The translations under genes and the position numbers were made by a program. From UBA1672 sp033851915 (lineage in GTDB: Bacteria > Pseudomonadota > Alphaproteobacteria > Micavibrionales > Micavibrionaceae), in NCBI GenBank assembly GCA_033851915.1, contig JAWSVM010000012.1, positions 85,440 to 149,439 of the forward strand: DNA of 64,000 nt. The letters are read 5' to 3'. Below, piece by piece: positions 33,718 through 42,032 of this stretch. Position 1 is the stretch's first letter; each line of letters opens with the position of its first letter. The notes under the pieces were generated by a model. The model made no database searches and was not told the origin of the DNA. It saw only the letters and a list, made by a program, of their open reading frames with translations.

Positions 33718-35019
33718 ATGCAGAAACAACAAGACATCACTTCATCGGGTAGCATCCGAGGGGCAGAAAAAGCTCGCCTTAAATGGTTATTCTTAGACCT
33801 GAATAGCTACTTTGCCAGCGTGGAGCAAAACGAAAACCCTGCGTTGATTGGGCGGCCTATTGCCGTTGTGCCTATGGATACAGATTACACATGTGCGATT
33901 GCCGCCAGCTATGAGGCCAAAGCTTACGGCATTAAGGCGGGAACCATAATCAAGGAAGCCAAAGAGCTTTGCCCCGATCTGGTCTGCGTGGTCGCGCGTC
34001 ATCATAAATACGTTGAATATCATCATGCAATAATGGCCGAAATAGAGAAGCACATCCCTATCACGCGCAAATGCTCGATTGATGAGGTCGTATGCGAGTT
34101 ATTGGATAATGAGCAAAACATCGAATACATTCACGATTTATCGAGACGTATAAAAGTTGGAATAAGGGGGAATGTTGGGCGCGCAATCGGGTGTTCCATT
34201 GGCGTGGCGCAGAATCCGTTCCTTGCAAAGCTGGCAAGTGATATGCAGAAGCCGGACGGTTTGACCATCCTGCAGCCTGATAATTTTACTGATAAACTGT
34301 TTCAGTTGAAATTACGGGATTTAACGGGAATCGGGCGCAATATAGAAATCAGGTTAAACAACGCCGGCATAAATACCGTTGAGCATCTCTATAATTTATC
34401 ACCTAAGCATGCGCGTAAAGCTTGGGGCAGCGTTCAGGGGGAAAGGTTCTGGCTTAAACTGCACGGCGTAGAAGTGCCGGAGATTGAAACAAAAACAAGT
34501 GTTGTCGGGCATAGCAGGATATTAGAACCCGCCCTACGCCATCCAAGCAAAGCTTTCGGCGTTGCGCGCCACCTCACCGTCAAAGCATCATCGAGGTTAC
34601 GCACTGGAGGGCATTATGCTCGGAAGTTCTCGTTGAGTGTCAGAACACCAGATAAGAAACGTTGGGAACATACGCGCTCATTCTCACCAACACAGGATAA
34701 TTTCGTTTTCGTGAAAGCGTTAGAGGCTATGTGGAATGTGATGCTGGCGGACATTAAGCCCGGCAAGCTATTTAAAATATCAATCTGTATTTCTGATTTA
34801 TATGAGAAAGACCAAGTTACGCTGGATCTGTTCGACAGTGCAGCCGTGGGAACAAAGCATAATAATGCACTCACCGAATGTATGGACACCCTAAATCAAC
34901 GTTACGGGACGGACACCATAAATATTGGTACAATCCCTGAATGCCGATCAAGTGATATGGGAACAAAAATTGCGTTTACACGGATACCTGAGTTAGGAGA
35001 GTTTGATAATAAGTGTTAA
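33718..35019 (+). CDS. Y-family translesion DNA polymerase
   Basis: A 433-residue DinB/UmuC-superfamily polymerase. Palm carboxylates appear in FLDLNSYFASVEQ (residue ~27) and CSIDEV (residue ~122). The helix-hairpin-helix LRDLTGIGRNIEIRLNNAGI lies near residue 205. Close to the C-terminus QVTLDLF matches the beta-clamp-binding motif. The family copies damaged DNA at low fidelity. It is the first gene after tRNA-Ile2 and probably prophage cargo. No umuD/LexA-like partner is adjacent, so I give no symbol. Confidence 0.88.
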   Translation: MQKQQDITSSGSIRGAEKARLKWLFLDLNSYFASVEQNENPALIGRPIAVVPMDTDYTCAIAASYEAKAYGIKAGTIIKEAKELCPDLVCVVARHHKYVEYHHAIMAEIEKHIPITRKCSIDEVVCELLDNEQNIEYIHDLSRRIKVGIRGNVGRAIGCSIGVAQNPFLAKLASDMQKPDGLTILQPDNFTDKLFQLKLRDLTGIGRNIEIRLNNAGINTVEHLYNLSPKHARKAWGSVQGERFWLKLHGVEVPEIETKTSVVGHSRILEPALRHPSKAFGVARHLTVKASSRLRTGGHYARKFSLSVRTPDKKRWEHTRSFSPTQDNFVFVKALEAMWNVMLADIKPGKLFKISICISDLYEKDQVTLDLFDSAAVGTKHNNALTECMDTLNQRYGTDTINIGTIPECRSSDMGTKIAFTRIPELGEFDNKC

Positions 35020-35058
35020 TGAATTAAGCATGAATTTCATTATCTGGAGACATAATAA

Positions 35059-35352
35059 ATGAGATGGTTCTTTATAATATTATATTGGTTAGTTGGGATT
35101 ATAACTTCAGCAGCAGTTTTCTTTTTGGTGATTATATCCCAAACTGGGAACGTGGGCATTAGAGAAGATGCTAATTCTATAGCATGGTGGGGATTCATCG
35201 CTATCATATTCTGTACCTGTTTTAGCGCAAGCTTCGCTCGTAAATGTAAGGAAATTAAAGTTAAAACCTTATGTGCTCTTACTTTATTGATCTTTTTGAA
35301 CCCAATATTCGGTTATGCCACTCTTTACTTTGTATTCACATATGGTTTCTAA
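35059..35352 (+). CDS. Small membrane protein, three predicted helices
   Basis: A 97-residue hydrophobic protein with likely membrane segments at residues 4-26, 41-58 and 70-95, separated by a charged loop RKCKEIKVK. Not recognised. It lies 39 bases after the polymerase gene with a GGAG ribosome-binding element and may belong to the same cargo operon. Confidence 0.55.
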   Translation: MRWFFIILYWLVGIITSAAVFFLVIISQTGNVGIREDANSIAWWGFIAIIFCTCFSASFARKCKEIKVKTLCALTLLIFLNPIFGYATLYFVFTYGF

Positions 35353-35591
35353 AGTAGTTCAGCAGAGTGTGCCTTCTGTTAATACCACCCCTTCCCTCGT
35401 TTAAGGAAATAAAACACCTCTAATAATAGGTTCAAAATAATTGCCTTCTGCCACATAGTGGAATTGGAAGAGTTTGAGAGTTAGCCCTAGTGCATACGAA
35501 TGTATTTTACGGGTGAGAAGTTTGACTAAAATATTAATTCAACAGATTATAATGTAAAAGCGATAAATATGAAATATATAAGGGGACCAGT

Positions 35592-36749
35592 ATGAGTGAT
35601 GTTGATTTTAAGTTAGGTATCTATGAAAATACGACCGATGTAGTTCTCTTTGTTGACCCCAATGATCTAGATAGAAATGCTCCATATAGTAATGCCAATA
35701 TAAGTGTTGTACGTAACGCTATAAACAACCATCAGGATGGTCTTGGTACGCGCCTAGGCCAGAACGACATAGAGTTTATGATTAGAAGAGCCTTAAATAA
35801 ATCTCCTTCGGCCATACCAAATGAGCTTGATGAAAGATTTTTTACGCCTAGTGCCCCTGCTGGCGAAACAGAAAGTGTATGTCTAGTTATAAATCAAACT
35901 CACGGAAGAGATGATAAATTGGCTATAGCTAGTGCTACTGCACGCATGCCATCCAGTCTACTTAAGCCGCCACCAGGGGCAGAAGGCGTCTGGGATAGAG
36001 CTATCGGTGTGCACGAAGGAACACATTGCAATGATACTTTAGATCTTAGTAACTTAACTCACACTGACATATTACTTAGTGAGCTACAGGGAGATTTAGC
36101 ATCGGTGCAATGGTTAAAAGATAATAATCATCATGATGTTGCCCAAGCACTCACAGATTATCGTATCTTAGGGGCTGCATTTGATGATGACATTCGTCAT
36201 GCTACTGGGTTTGCTATAAACACTAATGGTCACATTCAAAACATAGAAGACTATGTAAAGGCAGCAGAAGAGGTTGGGTCAAAAATGTTACAAGCCGTTT
36301 CTGACGAACACGATCTAGGTAGTCAAAAAAATGCGCTGAAACTGGCGGGGAGAAACCCCGGAAGGTTCGTGCGCACTATAGAACGTGCTATAGAACGTGG
36401 AGAGTTTAAAGACGAAAATAACCCTGATTTAGAATCCCATGCACAAGCTTACACACAAGCATTTCGCAGGCAAGTTGAAGGCATAACTCCCCCAGTGGCA
36501 TCTCAGAAAAATATCACCAGCTTCAATCAGGTAGATATTAATGATATAAAAGGTGGGCAGATAAGCGTTGATCTGGCAAGTGGTGATAGCGCCTCAATGA
36601 CTATAGGCGAAGTAACTGCCTCGGATTTTTTTGCCAGCTTTGCACACCCTGAATTGGCAAATCAAAGAATTGCACTACAAGAAGCTGCAATAGATCCTGC
36701 TCTTGATTTCTCAATTAACCAAAATAATGTCGCGACCATGTCTGTTTAA
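35592..36749 (+). CDS. Putative zincin metallopeptidase (HEGTH), prophage cargo
   Basis: A 385-residue protein with no signal peptide. GVHEGTHCNDT at residues 139-149 is an HExxH zinc motif (His141, Glu142, His145). A following helix ELQGDLASVQW contains Glu164 and Asp168, either of which could be a third ligand. The rest has no family I recognise, and the C-terminal third is Ser/Asp/Gln-rich. Located at the prophage edge on the plus strand, opposite the late genes, so probably expressed from the lysogen. A strong AAGGGG-type ribosome-binding site precedes it. Enzymatic activity is inferred only from the motif. Confidence 0.55.
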   Translation: MSDVDFKLGIYENTTDVVLFVDPNDLDRNAPYSNANISVVRNAINNHQDGLGTRLGQNDIEFMIRRALNKSPSAIPNELDERFFTPSAPAGETESVCLVINQTHGRDDKLAIASATARMPSSLLKPPPGAEGVWDRAIGVHEGTHCNDTLDLSNLTHTDILLSELQGDLASVQWLKDNNHHDVAQALTDYRILGAAFDDDIRHATGFAINTNGHIQNIEDYVKAAEEVGSKMLQAVSDEHDLGSQKNALKLAGRNPGRFVRTIERAIERGEFKDENNPDLESHAQAYTQAFRRQVEGITPPVASQKNITSFNQVDINDIKGGQISVDLASGDSASMTIGEVTASDFFASFAHPELANQRIALQEAAIDPALDFSINQNNVATMSV

Positions 36750-36762
36750 TCTAGGATAGCAT

Positions 36763-37857
36763 TTAAGGATAAAGCACATCCTGAATTATGGGTTGGAAAT
36801 AACCCCACTCTGCCGCATATCCTGTGTCCGATGGGTGCAGATCATCAAACATTTTCCCAGCCGCATCTGCAGTTGCATAATCGGACATTTCAGGAGCCAA
36901 GCGGCTGTCTAATATTGTGCAGCCATACGTCCCGGCTAAAGTTGTGAGAACCGCAGGAACATAATCCAAGCCCCCATTTATATCGTTCGGGATCTGCAAG
37001 AAACAATCTGCATCAGCATTCGCCGCTTGCACAGCTTGAATGTAGGCCTCTACATCATCGGTGTAGCTGGTCTCTGTGGTGGAGGCTGACGCTTTCACAT
37101 CGTTGATACCGATATTGATTATTACGGCATCGAATGGAACTAATCCCAGTGCTGATTTATATGACCAGGGGCGTGTAGTTTTATTAAGGTCATTAGCGTC
37201 ATATCCGCGCGCTCCCCAAGGCACGATAATCAATGTGTCGTTGCTATTCCACGCCTCTACATAACTGACATAAACGGTTGCGGTCAGGCGCTCAAATTCT
37301 ATTGTGTGTGTGCCAAGTGAACCAAAATTGATTTCTATACGCATCAAGTCGTCAGTGGCATCCTCGGAGATAGTCGTCCACGAGCCGCCATCAATCCTGT
37401 ATCTGATATCGCCGTATGAGCGTATCGGAAGCCCGATTGCTGCACTGTCAACATTATCAAAAGTAAACGTTAGGGCTTCATTTGACGTGCTATTCCGGTA
37501 CAAATCCCCACCGATGGAATCATAAGGAAGGTTATCCCAACCATTCAAAACAATATCAATATCAGGCGTTGCATCGAAATACTCGGTGGTTGTATCTTCC
37601 CCTGAATTATTACCCATACCAACAACGGAATGTGCATCAGCCGGAATACCTGCAGTATCAAATGCTGCTGCAAGAACCATGGCTGGTGATCCCGCGTGTG
37701 CGTTTACTATACCCGCACTGTGAGCATCGCTAGCGCCTCGTCCGTATGCTGTGCTGTCTCCGATGAGTAATAGGCGTTTTTGCGGCAAAACAACTGTACC
37801 ACCACCGTCAGGGATTACACTCGACCCCATACCTAAATTTCCTAGAGATAATAGCAT
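36763..37857 (-). CDS. Phage SGNH/GDSL hydrolase
   Basis: A 364-residue esterase-fold protein. Block I LLLIGDSTAYGRG gives the nucleophile Ser35, block III IINIGINDV the Asn, and block V MFDDLHPSDTGYA the catalytic Asp/His. A beta-rich insert lies at about residues 120-200. It lies next to the lysis genes at the 3' end of the late operon and is probably a virion or lysis-associated deacylase acting on cell-surface polysaccharide. Confidence 0.82.
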   Translation of the reverse strand: MLLSLGNLGMGSSVIPDGGGTVVLPQKRLLLIGDSTAYGRGASDAHSAGIVNAHAGSPAMVLAAAFDTAGIPADAHSVVGMGNNSGEDTTTEYFDATPDIDIVLNGWDNLPYDSIGGDLYRNSTSNEALTFTFDNVDSAAIGLPIRSYGDIRYRIDGGSWTTISEDATDDLMRIEINFGSLGTHTIEFERLTATVYVSYVEAWNSNDTLIIVPWGARGYDANDLNKTTRPWSYKSALGLVPFDAVIINIGINDVKASASTTETSYTDDVEAYIQAVQAANADADCFLQIPNDINGGLDYVPAVLTTLAGTYGCTILDSRLAPEMSDYATADAAGKMFDDLHPSDTGYAAEWGYFQPIIQDVLYP

Positions 37858-37868
37858 ATTTTAATTCC

Positions 37869-38114
37869 TTAACTTTTATTCTTTTTGCCAAGCAAAGCCC
37901 GGCACTTGCTTATAGTTTTGCTTTGTTGCGCGACGAATGTCGCTGCGGACTTATCCGTGTATGGCTTAGATGGTTTTTCGGGATGGTCACATTCATTGTG
38001 CGGGTCATTAACGATAACGACTGAGCCGTTACAGGCGGTCAAGAACAAGCCGCATACTGTCGCCAACACAATCATTTGTACTATCGGTGTTTTGGATTTC
38101 TGTGATGATTTCAT
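37869..38114 (-). CDS. Outer-membrane spanin lipoprotein (Rz1-like)
   Basis: An 81-residue lipoprotein starting MKSSQKSKTPIVQ with lipobox LFLTAC at about residue 28, then a short Pro/Lys-rich periplasmic part. It begins inside the Rz-like gene in another frame and runs past its end, the overlapping arrangement of lambdoid Rz/Rz1. With its partner it would fuse inner and outer membranes at the last step of lysis. Confidence 0.8.
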   Translation of the reverse strand: MKSSQKSKTPIVQMIVLATVCGLFLTACNGSVVIVNDPHNECDHPEKPSKPYTDKSAATFVAQQSKTISKCRALLGKKNKS

Positions 38115-38310
38115 CGTATTTTTTCTCCGTTTCAACAATGCGCGCACGTGCAATATTACTGGCTTCTGCAATGGCTTGTTGTTCTTCCAAAACCCGTGCG
38201 TCATAACCGGATTGATAAATACTTGACCAGATAAGATAAGCGCCGAGAAAAAAGGCGAGAACCAAAGCACCGCCTAAAAACATTCTTCTATATTTCAGCA
38301 CAAAAATCAT
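38029..38310 (-). CDS. Inner-membrane spanin (Rz-like)
   Basis: A 93-residue protein with one N-terminal membrane helix (LGGALVLAFFLGAYLIWSSI) followed by a helical periplasmic stretch rich in Glu, Ala and Ile (EEQQAIAEASNIARARIVET). The start at 38310 overlaps the endolysin stop as ATGA, which favours it over the ATG six codons upstream. The overlap with the lipoprotein gene supports an i-spanin role. Confidence 0.8.
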   Translation of the reverse strand: MIFVLKYRRMFLGGALVLAFFLGAYLIWSSIYQSGYDARVLEEQQAIAEASNIARARIVETEKKYDEIITEIQNTDSTNDCVGDSMRLVLDRL

Positions 38311-38828
38311 ATGGCACCGATCAGGCACATCTTACGTTCTGCCTCGCGCCGCCGAACAAGGCCACGTAATAGCCTCTTGTCCTTCTGCTTTCGCGCACAT
38401 TGCCCAGAGCTATCCCCTCGTCCCTTGCCGACTGATACACACACCCATTTGGGCAACTCATTGCATGCGCCCACAGTATCGCCTCGGTTTAGCTTTTTAA
38501 GGAGTGTTGAGCGCCTAAATGCGCCCTTGCCTAGATTGTAAGTAAAGCTGGCTAAAGCTGCCCTACGCGTATTAGGCATAGGAACAATGACTTTATAATC
38601 AACATAAGCCATAAACTCGCCCAATCGATCATTTAACATACGATCACATTCGGTCTTATCTATGGTTTGTCCGATATAAACGTGCTTAGTTTCTCCATAG
38701 CAAATCGTTGGAACGCCGCCTGTGTCATAATAGGCATTCTCGCGCAACCCCTCGAAACCACCCACCATTGGAACGGCAATAGCCAATGCGCTCAATGCAC
38801 CAATACCAGCGAGCATTTTTTTAAACAT
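38307..38828 (-). CDS. SAR endolysin, T4-type lysozyme (GH24)
   Basis: A 173-residue muramidase. The catalytic triad shows the T4 spacing Glu26-x8-Asp35-x5-Thr41 (FEGLRENAYYDTGGVPTICYG). The N-terminus (residues 7-22) is a weakly hydrophobic Ala/Gly segment, as in signal-arrest-release endolysins exported by the host Sec system and activated when released from the membrane. It overlaps the holin candidate upstream and the spanin downstream, a compact lysis cassette. Confidence 0.9.
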   Translation of the reverse strand: MFKKMLAGIGALSALAIAVPMVGGFEGLRENAYYDTGGVPTICYGETKHVYIGQTIDKTECDRMLNDRLGEFMAYVDYKVIVPMPNTRRAALASFTYNLGKGAFRRSTLLKKLNRGDTVGACNELPKWVCVSVGKGRGDSSGQCARKQKDKRLLRGLVRRREAERKMCLIGAI

Positions 38829-39027
38829 CACGAGATTCCTTTTTCAGTTTTTTTATTTTTAGGACAGTAAGATAAAACGTTGCCAGCCCGACCAACACCC
38901 CCATCAAGAACCCTGTTGCCTGCAGAATACTTACTATATTTAGCCACATAGGCGATGTGGTTAGGGTTATGCTTGTGGTGTATCCGGCTGGCTCTAATAA
39001 ACTTTCGAGTTTGTCAGTTATTTTCAC
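38821..39027 (-). CDS. Holin or pinholin candidate, one membrane helix
   Basis: A 68-residue protein with GTG start at 39027 (AGGA upstream on the minus strand). One strong membrane helix spans about residues 28-54 (WLNIVSILQATGFLMGVLVG and onward), followed by a basic tail KIKKLKKESRDV. Position directly before the SAR endolysin supports a role in membrane depolarisation. The N-terminal extension to 39096 overlaps the preceding gene and is unlikely. Confidence 0.6.
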   Translation of the reverse strand: MKITDKLESLLEPAGYTTSITLTTSPMWLNIVSILQATGFLMGVLVGLATFYLTVLKIKKLKKESRDV

Positions 39028-39032
39028 AATTC

Positions 39033-39302
39033 TTATTCCTTCCAAAAAAAGTAACCGGCAATACGCACAGCGCGATATGCAACAGCGGCACGCCATGAGG
39101 CAACGCCGTAATCTTTAAGCATTTTATAAAATAACGCATCTGCCTGTTTCCGTGTGAAGGTTTGCCCATCGGGCATGTCACCTTCGAAAACATAGAGATA
39201 ATCGTGTATTAATGCGGCGGCGCGGTGAACGCCATCACGCGGCAAAACCCACCACAAAATCCGTGGCGTGGAGGCACCGTCATATTTAAAGCCCTCTGGC
39301 AC
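39033..39302 (-). CDS. DUF1353 family phage protein, 5' end disturbed
   Basis: The frame contains the DUF1353 core VPEGFKYDGASTPRILWWVL and LIHDYLY. From the GTG at 39302 it has 89 residues, but the same frame is open upstream and encodes more family-like sequence (DLYVLYHDFTYKGNGEHIT) back to 39401 with no start codon. An ATG overlapping the upstream stop (TGATG at 39400-39404) is in another frame and reaches a stop after nine codons. A single-base indel near 39370-39380 would restore a full gene. Function unknown; the family is common near phage lysis genes. Confidence 0.65.
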   Translation of the reverse strand: MPEGFKYDGASTPRILWWVLPRDGVHRAAALIHDYLYVFEGDMPDGQTFTRKQADALFYKMLKDYGVASWRAAVAYRAVRIAGYFFWKE

Positions 39303-39401
39303 GGTGATATGTTCGCCGTTACCTTTGTAGGTAAAATCATGATAGAGAACATACAGGTCGCCGCTTTCACTTTCAGGGCGTAATATCAGGCTGGTTATAC
39401 A

Positions 39402-39920
39402 TCAAGGCCACCCCGCATCAACGTCATAGGATAATATAGCGGCTTTGTCGGTCGTGGCGTTCAATGTTGCCTCATGTGTTGCTTTGGCGAATAACAAACC
39501 GCGATAAGCCAGCCGCGCAGCATCAGCCATCGCAACAACCGCAACATCAGTCAGCGCATGGACACCATCCATACCAACCCAATAACCACCGTGCGGATTA
39601 ACACCGCCAGCATCAATCTCCAACTTCATCAGCCCCATATTTGTACGGGCTGTTGCATCGAGGTGATAAAGGTCGTCGGCGTATAAGAAACCTTCCTCAA
39701 TTTTTGAATGATACATGGATGATATCTTACGCAACTTTTGTGGGCGCACATCATCTGCTGTTATTAACGTTTCAGGGTCAGTGAACACGCCATTATCATG
39801 GATGAACCCTTGTGCAACGCCACCACCACAGGCAACCCATATTAAATCAGGATGGAAATTAGGCAGTGTTTCAACGTCCAAAATTTCCATAACAATATTA
39901 TTTTCTAATCGTGCAAACAT
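39402..39920 (-). CDS. DUF4376-type tail fibre/assembly protein
   Basis: A 172-residue protein starting MFARLENNIVMEILDVE. The C-terminal 110 residues are helix-rich with the DUF4376 pattern (KISSMYHSKIEEGFLYADDLYHLDA, in two parts) seen in proteins encoded after tail fibres. Probably a virion component or chaperone of the fibre whose gene lies two bases upstream. Confidence 0.65.
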   Translation of the reverse strand: MFARLENNIVMEILDVETLPNFHPDLIWVACGGGVAQGFIHDNGVFTDPETLITADDVRPQKLRKISSMYHSKIEEGFLYADDLYHLDATARTNMGLMKLEIDAGGVNPHGGYWVGMDGVHALTDVAVVAMADAARLAYRGLLFAKATHEATLNATTDKAAILSYDVDAGWP

Positions 39921-39922
39921 TT

Positions 39923-41764
39923 TTAATACTCCACCAATATGATGCCTTTATAACCACCATCAGCGCCGCCATTACCAATGGTAAGCGCAATGAGCTGTGC
40001 TAGGCCGTTGAATGTTTTTATTGAATGTCCTCCAGCACCTGCACCACCACCTACTTCATGGGGTGGGGATGAATCACCCTTACCGGAGGCACCACCACCG
40101 TATAAACCGCCGGTGTTTCCCGAACCCAAATCAGATTGTGCACCGCCGCCAAGAATACTTGAGCCACCCTTACCGCCAGCAAATACAGTACCGCCAGAAC
40201 CGACGTTTATCCCATACATGCTACCTTGACCACCATCGCCCTTGCCATTGATGTCCCCACCACCACCGTTGCCGCCTTCACCACCACTTTGGCCAGTTGG
40301 CAACTTGCCACCAGTAGCATAGTTATGGGGGCCGAAAGACGTTGTTCCGCCATTTCCTAACCTCCCACCACCTGCACCAACCGCTGTGACTTTTATGCTT
40401 TTATTGGGAAGCCCAATCCATGATGCGGATGATGTGAACTTTTCTAAACGTATTTCATTTGAGTTATGAGAGTTTGCCAATGAAAAATCACTGCCAGAGT
40501 CATTGTAAACCACACCAACATAACGCCAAGAATTGTATGGGTGATACCAGCCGCGCAAATCGCTTTCGCGGTTATATGGGTGAATTTCAGATAAAATCGT
40601 TTGCCCATTTTGGGTAACGTAGAGATACAAAAACTGGCTTGATGATTCCACCAGCCCTGTTTCAAGGTCTGCTGTGATATCCCAAATTGCGGACGAGTTG
40701 CCGAAGGAAATCAAAGAACCATAAACATTCACACTGTCATTATCGCCTTTTGAAAATACCGTCGTGTCCGTAAAGTGGCGCGTTTCTATGGATATATGTT
40801 CATCGAAATTCTTTGAAAAATCAACACAACGCGCGGCGATGCAGTTTGAACCATCCATAACCACCCAGCCAATGTGCAGGCGTTCAATCTCTTCAAAAAG
40901 CGAACCATCATAACGCATCCATATCTGGTTGTTCATATCGAACCAGTAATCGTCAATTACAGGTGATGACGGTTCTGCGAAACTCCAAACGGGTGTGCGG
41001 TATGTCACGTCTAGGGTTGTTCCATCTTTTTGCAAGAACACCCACGCAAGATTATAAAGCGTCAAAGTGTCGTTATCGCTTAAACCTTCACGCACAATTG
41101 GTGCGCCTGCACTGTCGAAAAAGAAGCCACGAAAAACATTATCAAGGGTGGCGGTGTTTGCGCCTCCGTCTGCCTCTGACACACGCGCGAACATAATTTC
41201 GGATGCGCCATGCTTAAGGGCAATAATCTGCCCTGCCCGGTCTGTAATTTCACTGCCAACGTTATCCAGTGTAATGGCTGTACCGTTCTCCCCTGCGTAT
41301 TTATCAGCAGACAACGAACTATCATTCACTTGCGCGGTGTTATCTGACGCGGGCGCGGTATTAAGAGAACCAAGGGATAAATCAGCGGTAACACTAACAC
41401 CAACGCTGCCCACATTAAAATTAAACGGCGTTACGGATGCCAAGACATTCAATGAGGTATCAGAACCATTTGCGCGTAAGAAATCAGGCATAGCCGATCC
41501 GCTGCGCGTTGCGCCTGAAACTACACCGTTGCCGCCCGTGTTACCGCCAATATTATTGGGATCGAAAAGTGTGCCGTTGATAAACAGTTTATCAGTGTGG
41601 GTCTCCCCCCAAGGAAGTGCTGGCGTACCGAGGTTTTTCCCAGATTCCGCAGCCCCTAATCCGTTACGCCCAACAAAATCATTGATAAGAGCTGTCTTGA
41701 ACTGGTTCCAATGGTCGGGGTCGGCCTGACCTGCGATTACTGTTGCAAGCGTGTTGTTTGACAT
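39923..41764 (-). CDS. Phage tail fibre with glycine-rich tip
   Basis: A 613-residue structural protein. The N-terminal half has beta-strand-rich fibre sequence (LFINGTLFDPNNIGG, TLTLYNLAWVFLQ). From about residue 450 the sequence becomes dominated by glycine with motifs such as VTAVGAGGG, SGGEGGNGGGGDINGKG and GGGAGAGGHSIKTF, like the polyglycine-helix receptor-binding tips of some phage adhesins. It probably contacts the host surface and sets host range. The last segment GGADGGYKGIILVEY closes the domain. Confidence 0.75.
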   Translation of the reverse strand: MSNNTLATVIAGQADPDHWNQFKTALINDFVGRNGLGAAESGKNLGTPALPWGETHTDKLFINGTLFDPNNIGGNTGGNGVVSGATRSGSAMPDFLRANGSDTSLNVLASVTPFNFNVGSVGVSVTADLSLGSLNTAPASDNTAQVNDSSLSADKYAGENGTAITLDNVGSEITDRAGQIIALKHGASEIMFARVSEADGGANTATLDNVFRGFFFDSAGAPIVREGLSDNDTLTLYNLAWVFLQKDGTTLDVTYRTPVWSFAEPSSPVIDDYWFDMNNQIWMRYDGSLFEEIERLHIGWVVMDGSNCIAARCVDFSKNFDEHISIETRHFTDTTVFSKGDNDSVNVYGSLISFGNSSAIWDITADLETGLVESSSQFLYLYVTQNGQTILSEIHPYNRESDLRGWYHPYNSWRYVGVVYNDSGSDFSLANSHNSNEIRLEKFTSSASWIGLPNKSIKVTAVGAGGGRLGNGGTTSFGPHNYATGGKLPTGQSGGEGGNGGGGDINGKGDGGQGSMYGINVGSGGTVFAGGKGGSSILGGGAQSDLGSGNTGGLYGGGASGKGDSSPPHEVGGGAGAGGHSIKTFNGLAQLIALTIGNGGADGGYKGIILVEY

Positions 41765-42018
41765 TAAAATGCGCCCTTAATGCTTGTCGCTGTTGTGCCT
41801 GTTTTAATGATTTTCTTTAGCTGTGCTATTGGATGAAAAACACCCGCAGCCATTGCCAAGAATGTATGCTGATTACCGTCCTCCGTCTCAAGCACAACGT
41901 TGCCAGAAACACCAATATACAAACCGCGTATACCGTTAGAAAAAGTATGGTCACCGGACGAAGTATCTACGGTCTCAAACTCTGTAGCACCGCTCATTGA
42001 AGTTGGTTGTTTACCCAT
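41764..42018 (-). CDS. Spike base protein (RCAP_rcc01079 / GTA-type)
   Basis: An 84-residue beta-rich protein with the pattern GIRGLYIGVSGNVVLETEDG and FLAMAAGVFHPIAQL then TGTTAT, as in the spike-base proteins of the Rhodobacter gene transfer agent and related phages. Small trimeric proteins of this type cap or attach the tail spike. Stop and next start overlap, consistent with the late operon. Confidence 0.75.
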   Translation of the reverse strand: MGKQPTSMSGATEFETVDTSSGDHTFSNGIRGLYIGVSGNVVLETEDGNQHTFLAMAAGVFHPIAQLKKIIKTGTTATSIKGAF

Positions 42019-42032
42019 TTTTATAGTCCTTT

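Noticed and set aside
35522..35553. Promoter TTGACT...TATAAT before the zincin gene
   Set aside because: The spacing is 20 bases, too long for a normal sigma-70 promoter, so it is not listed as a feature.
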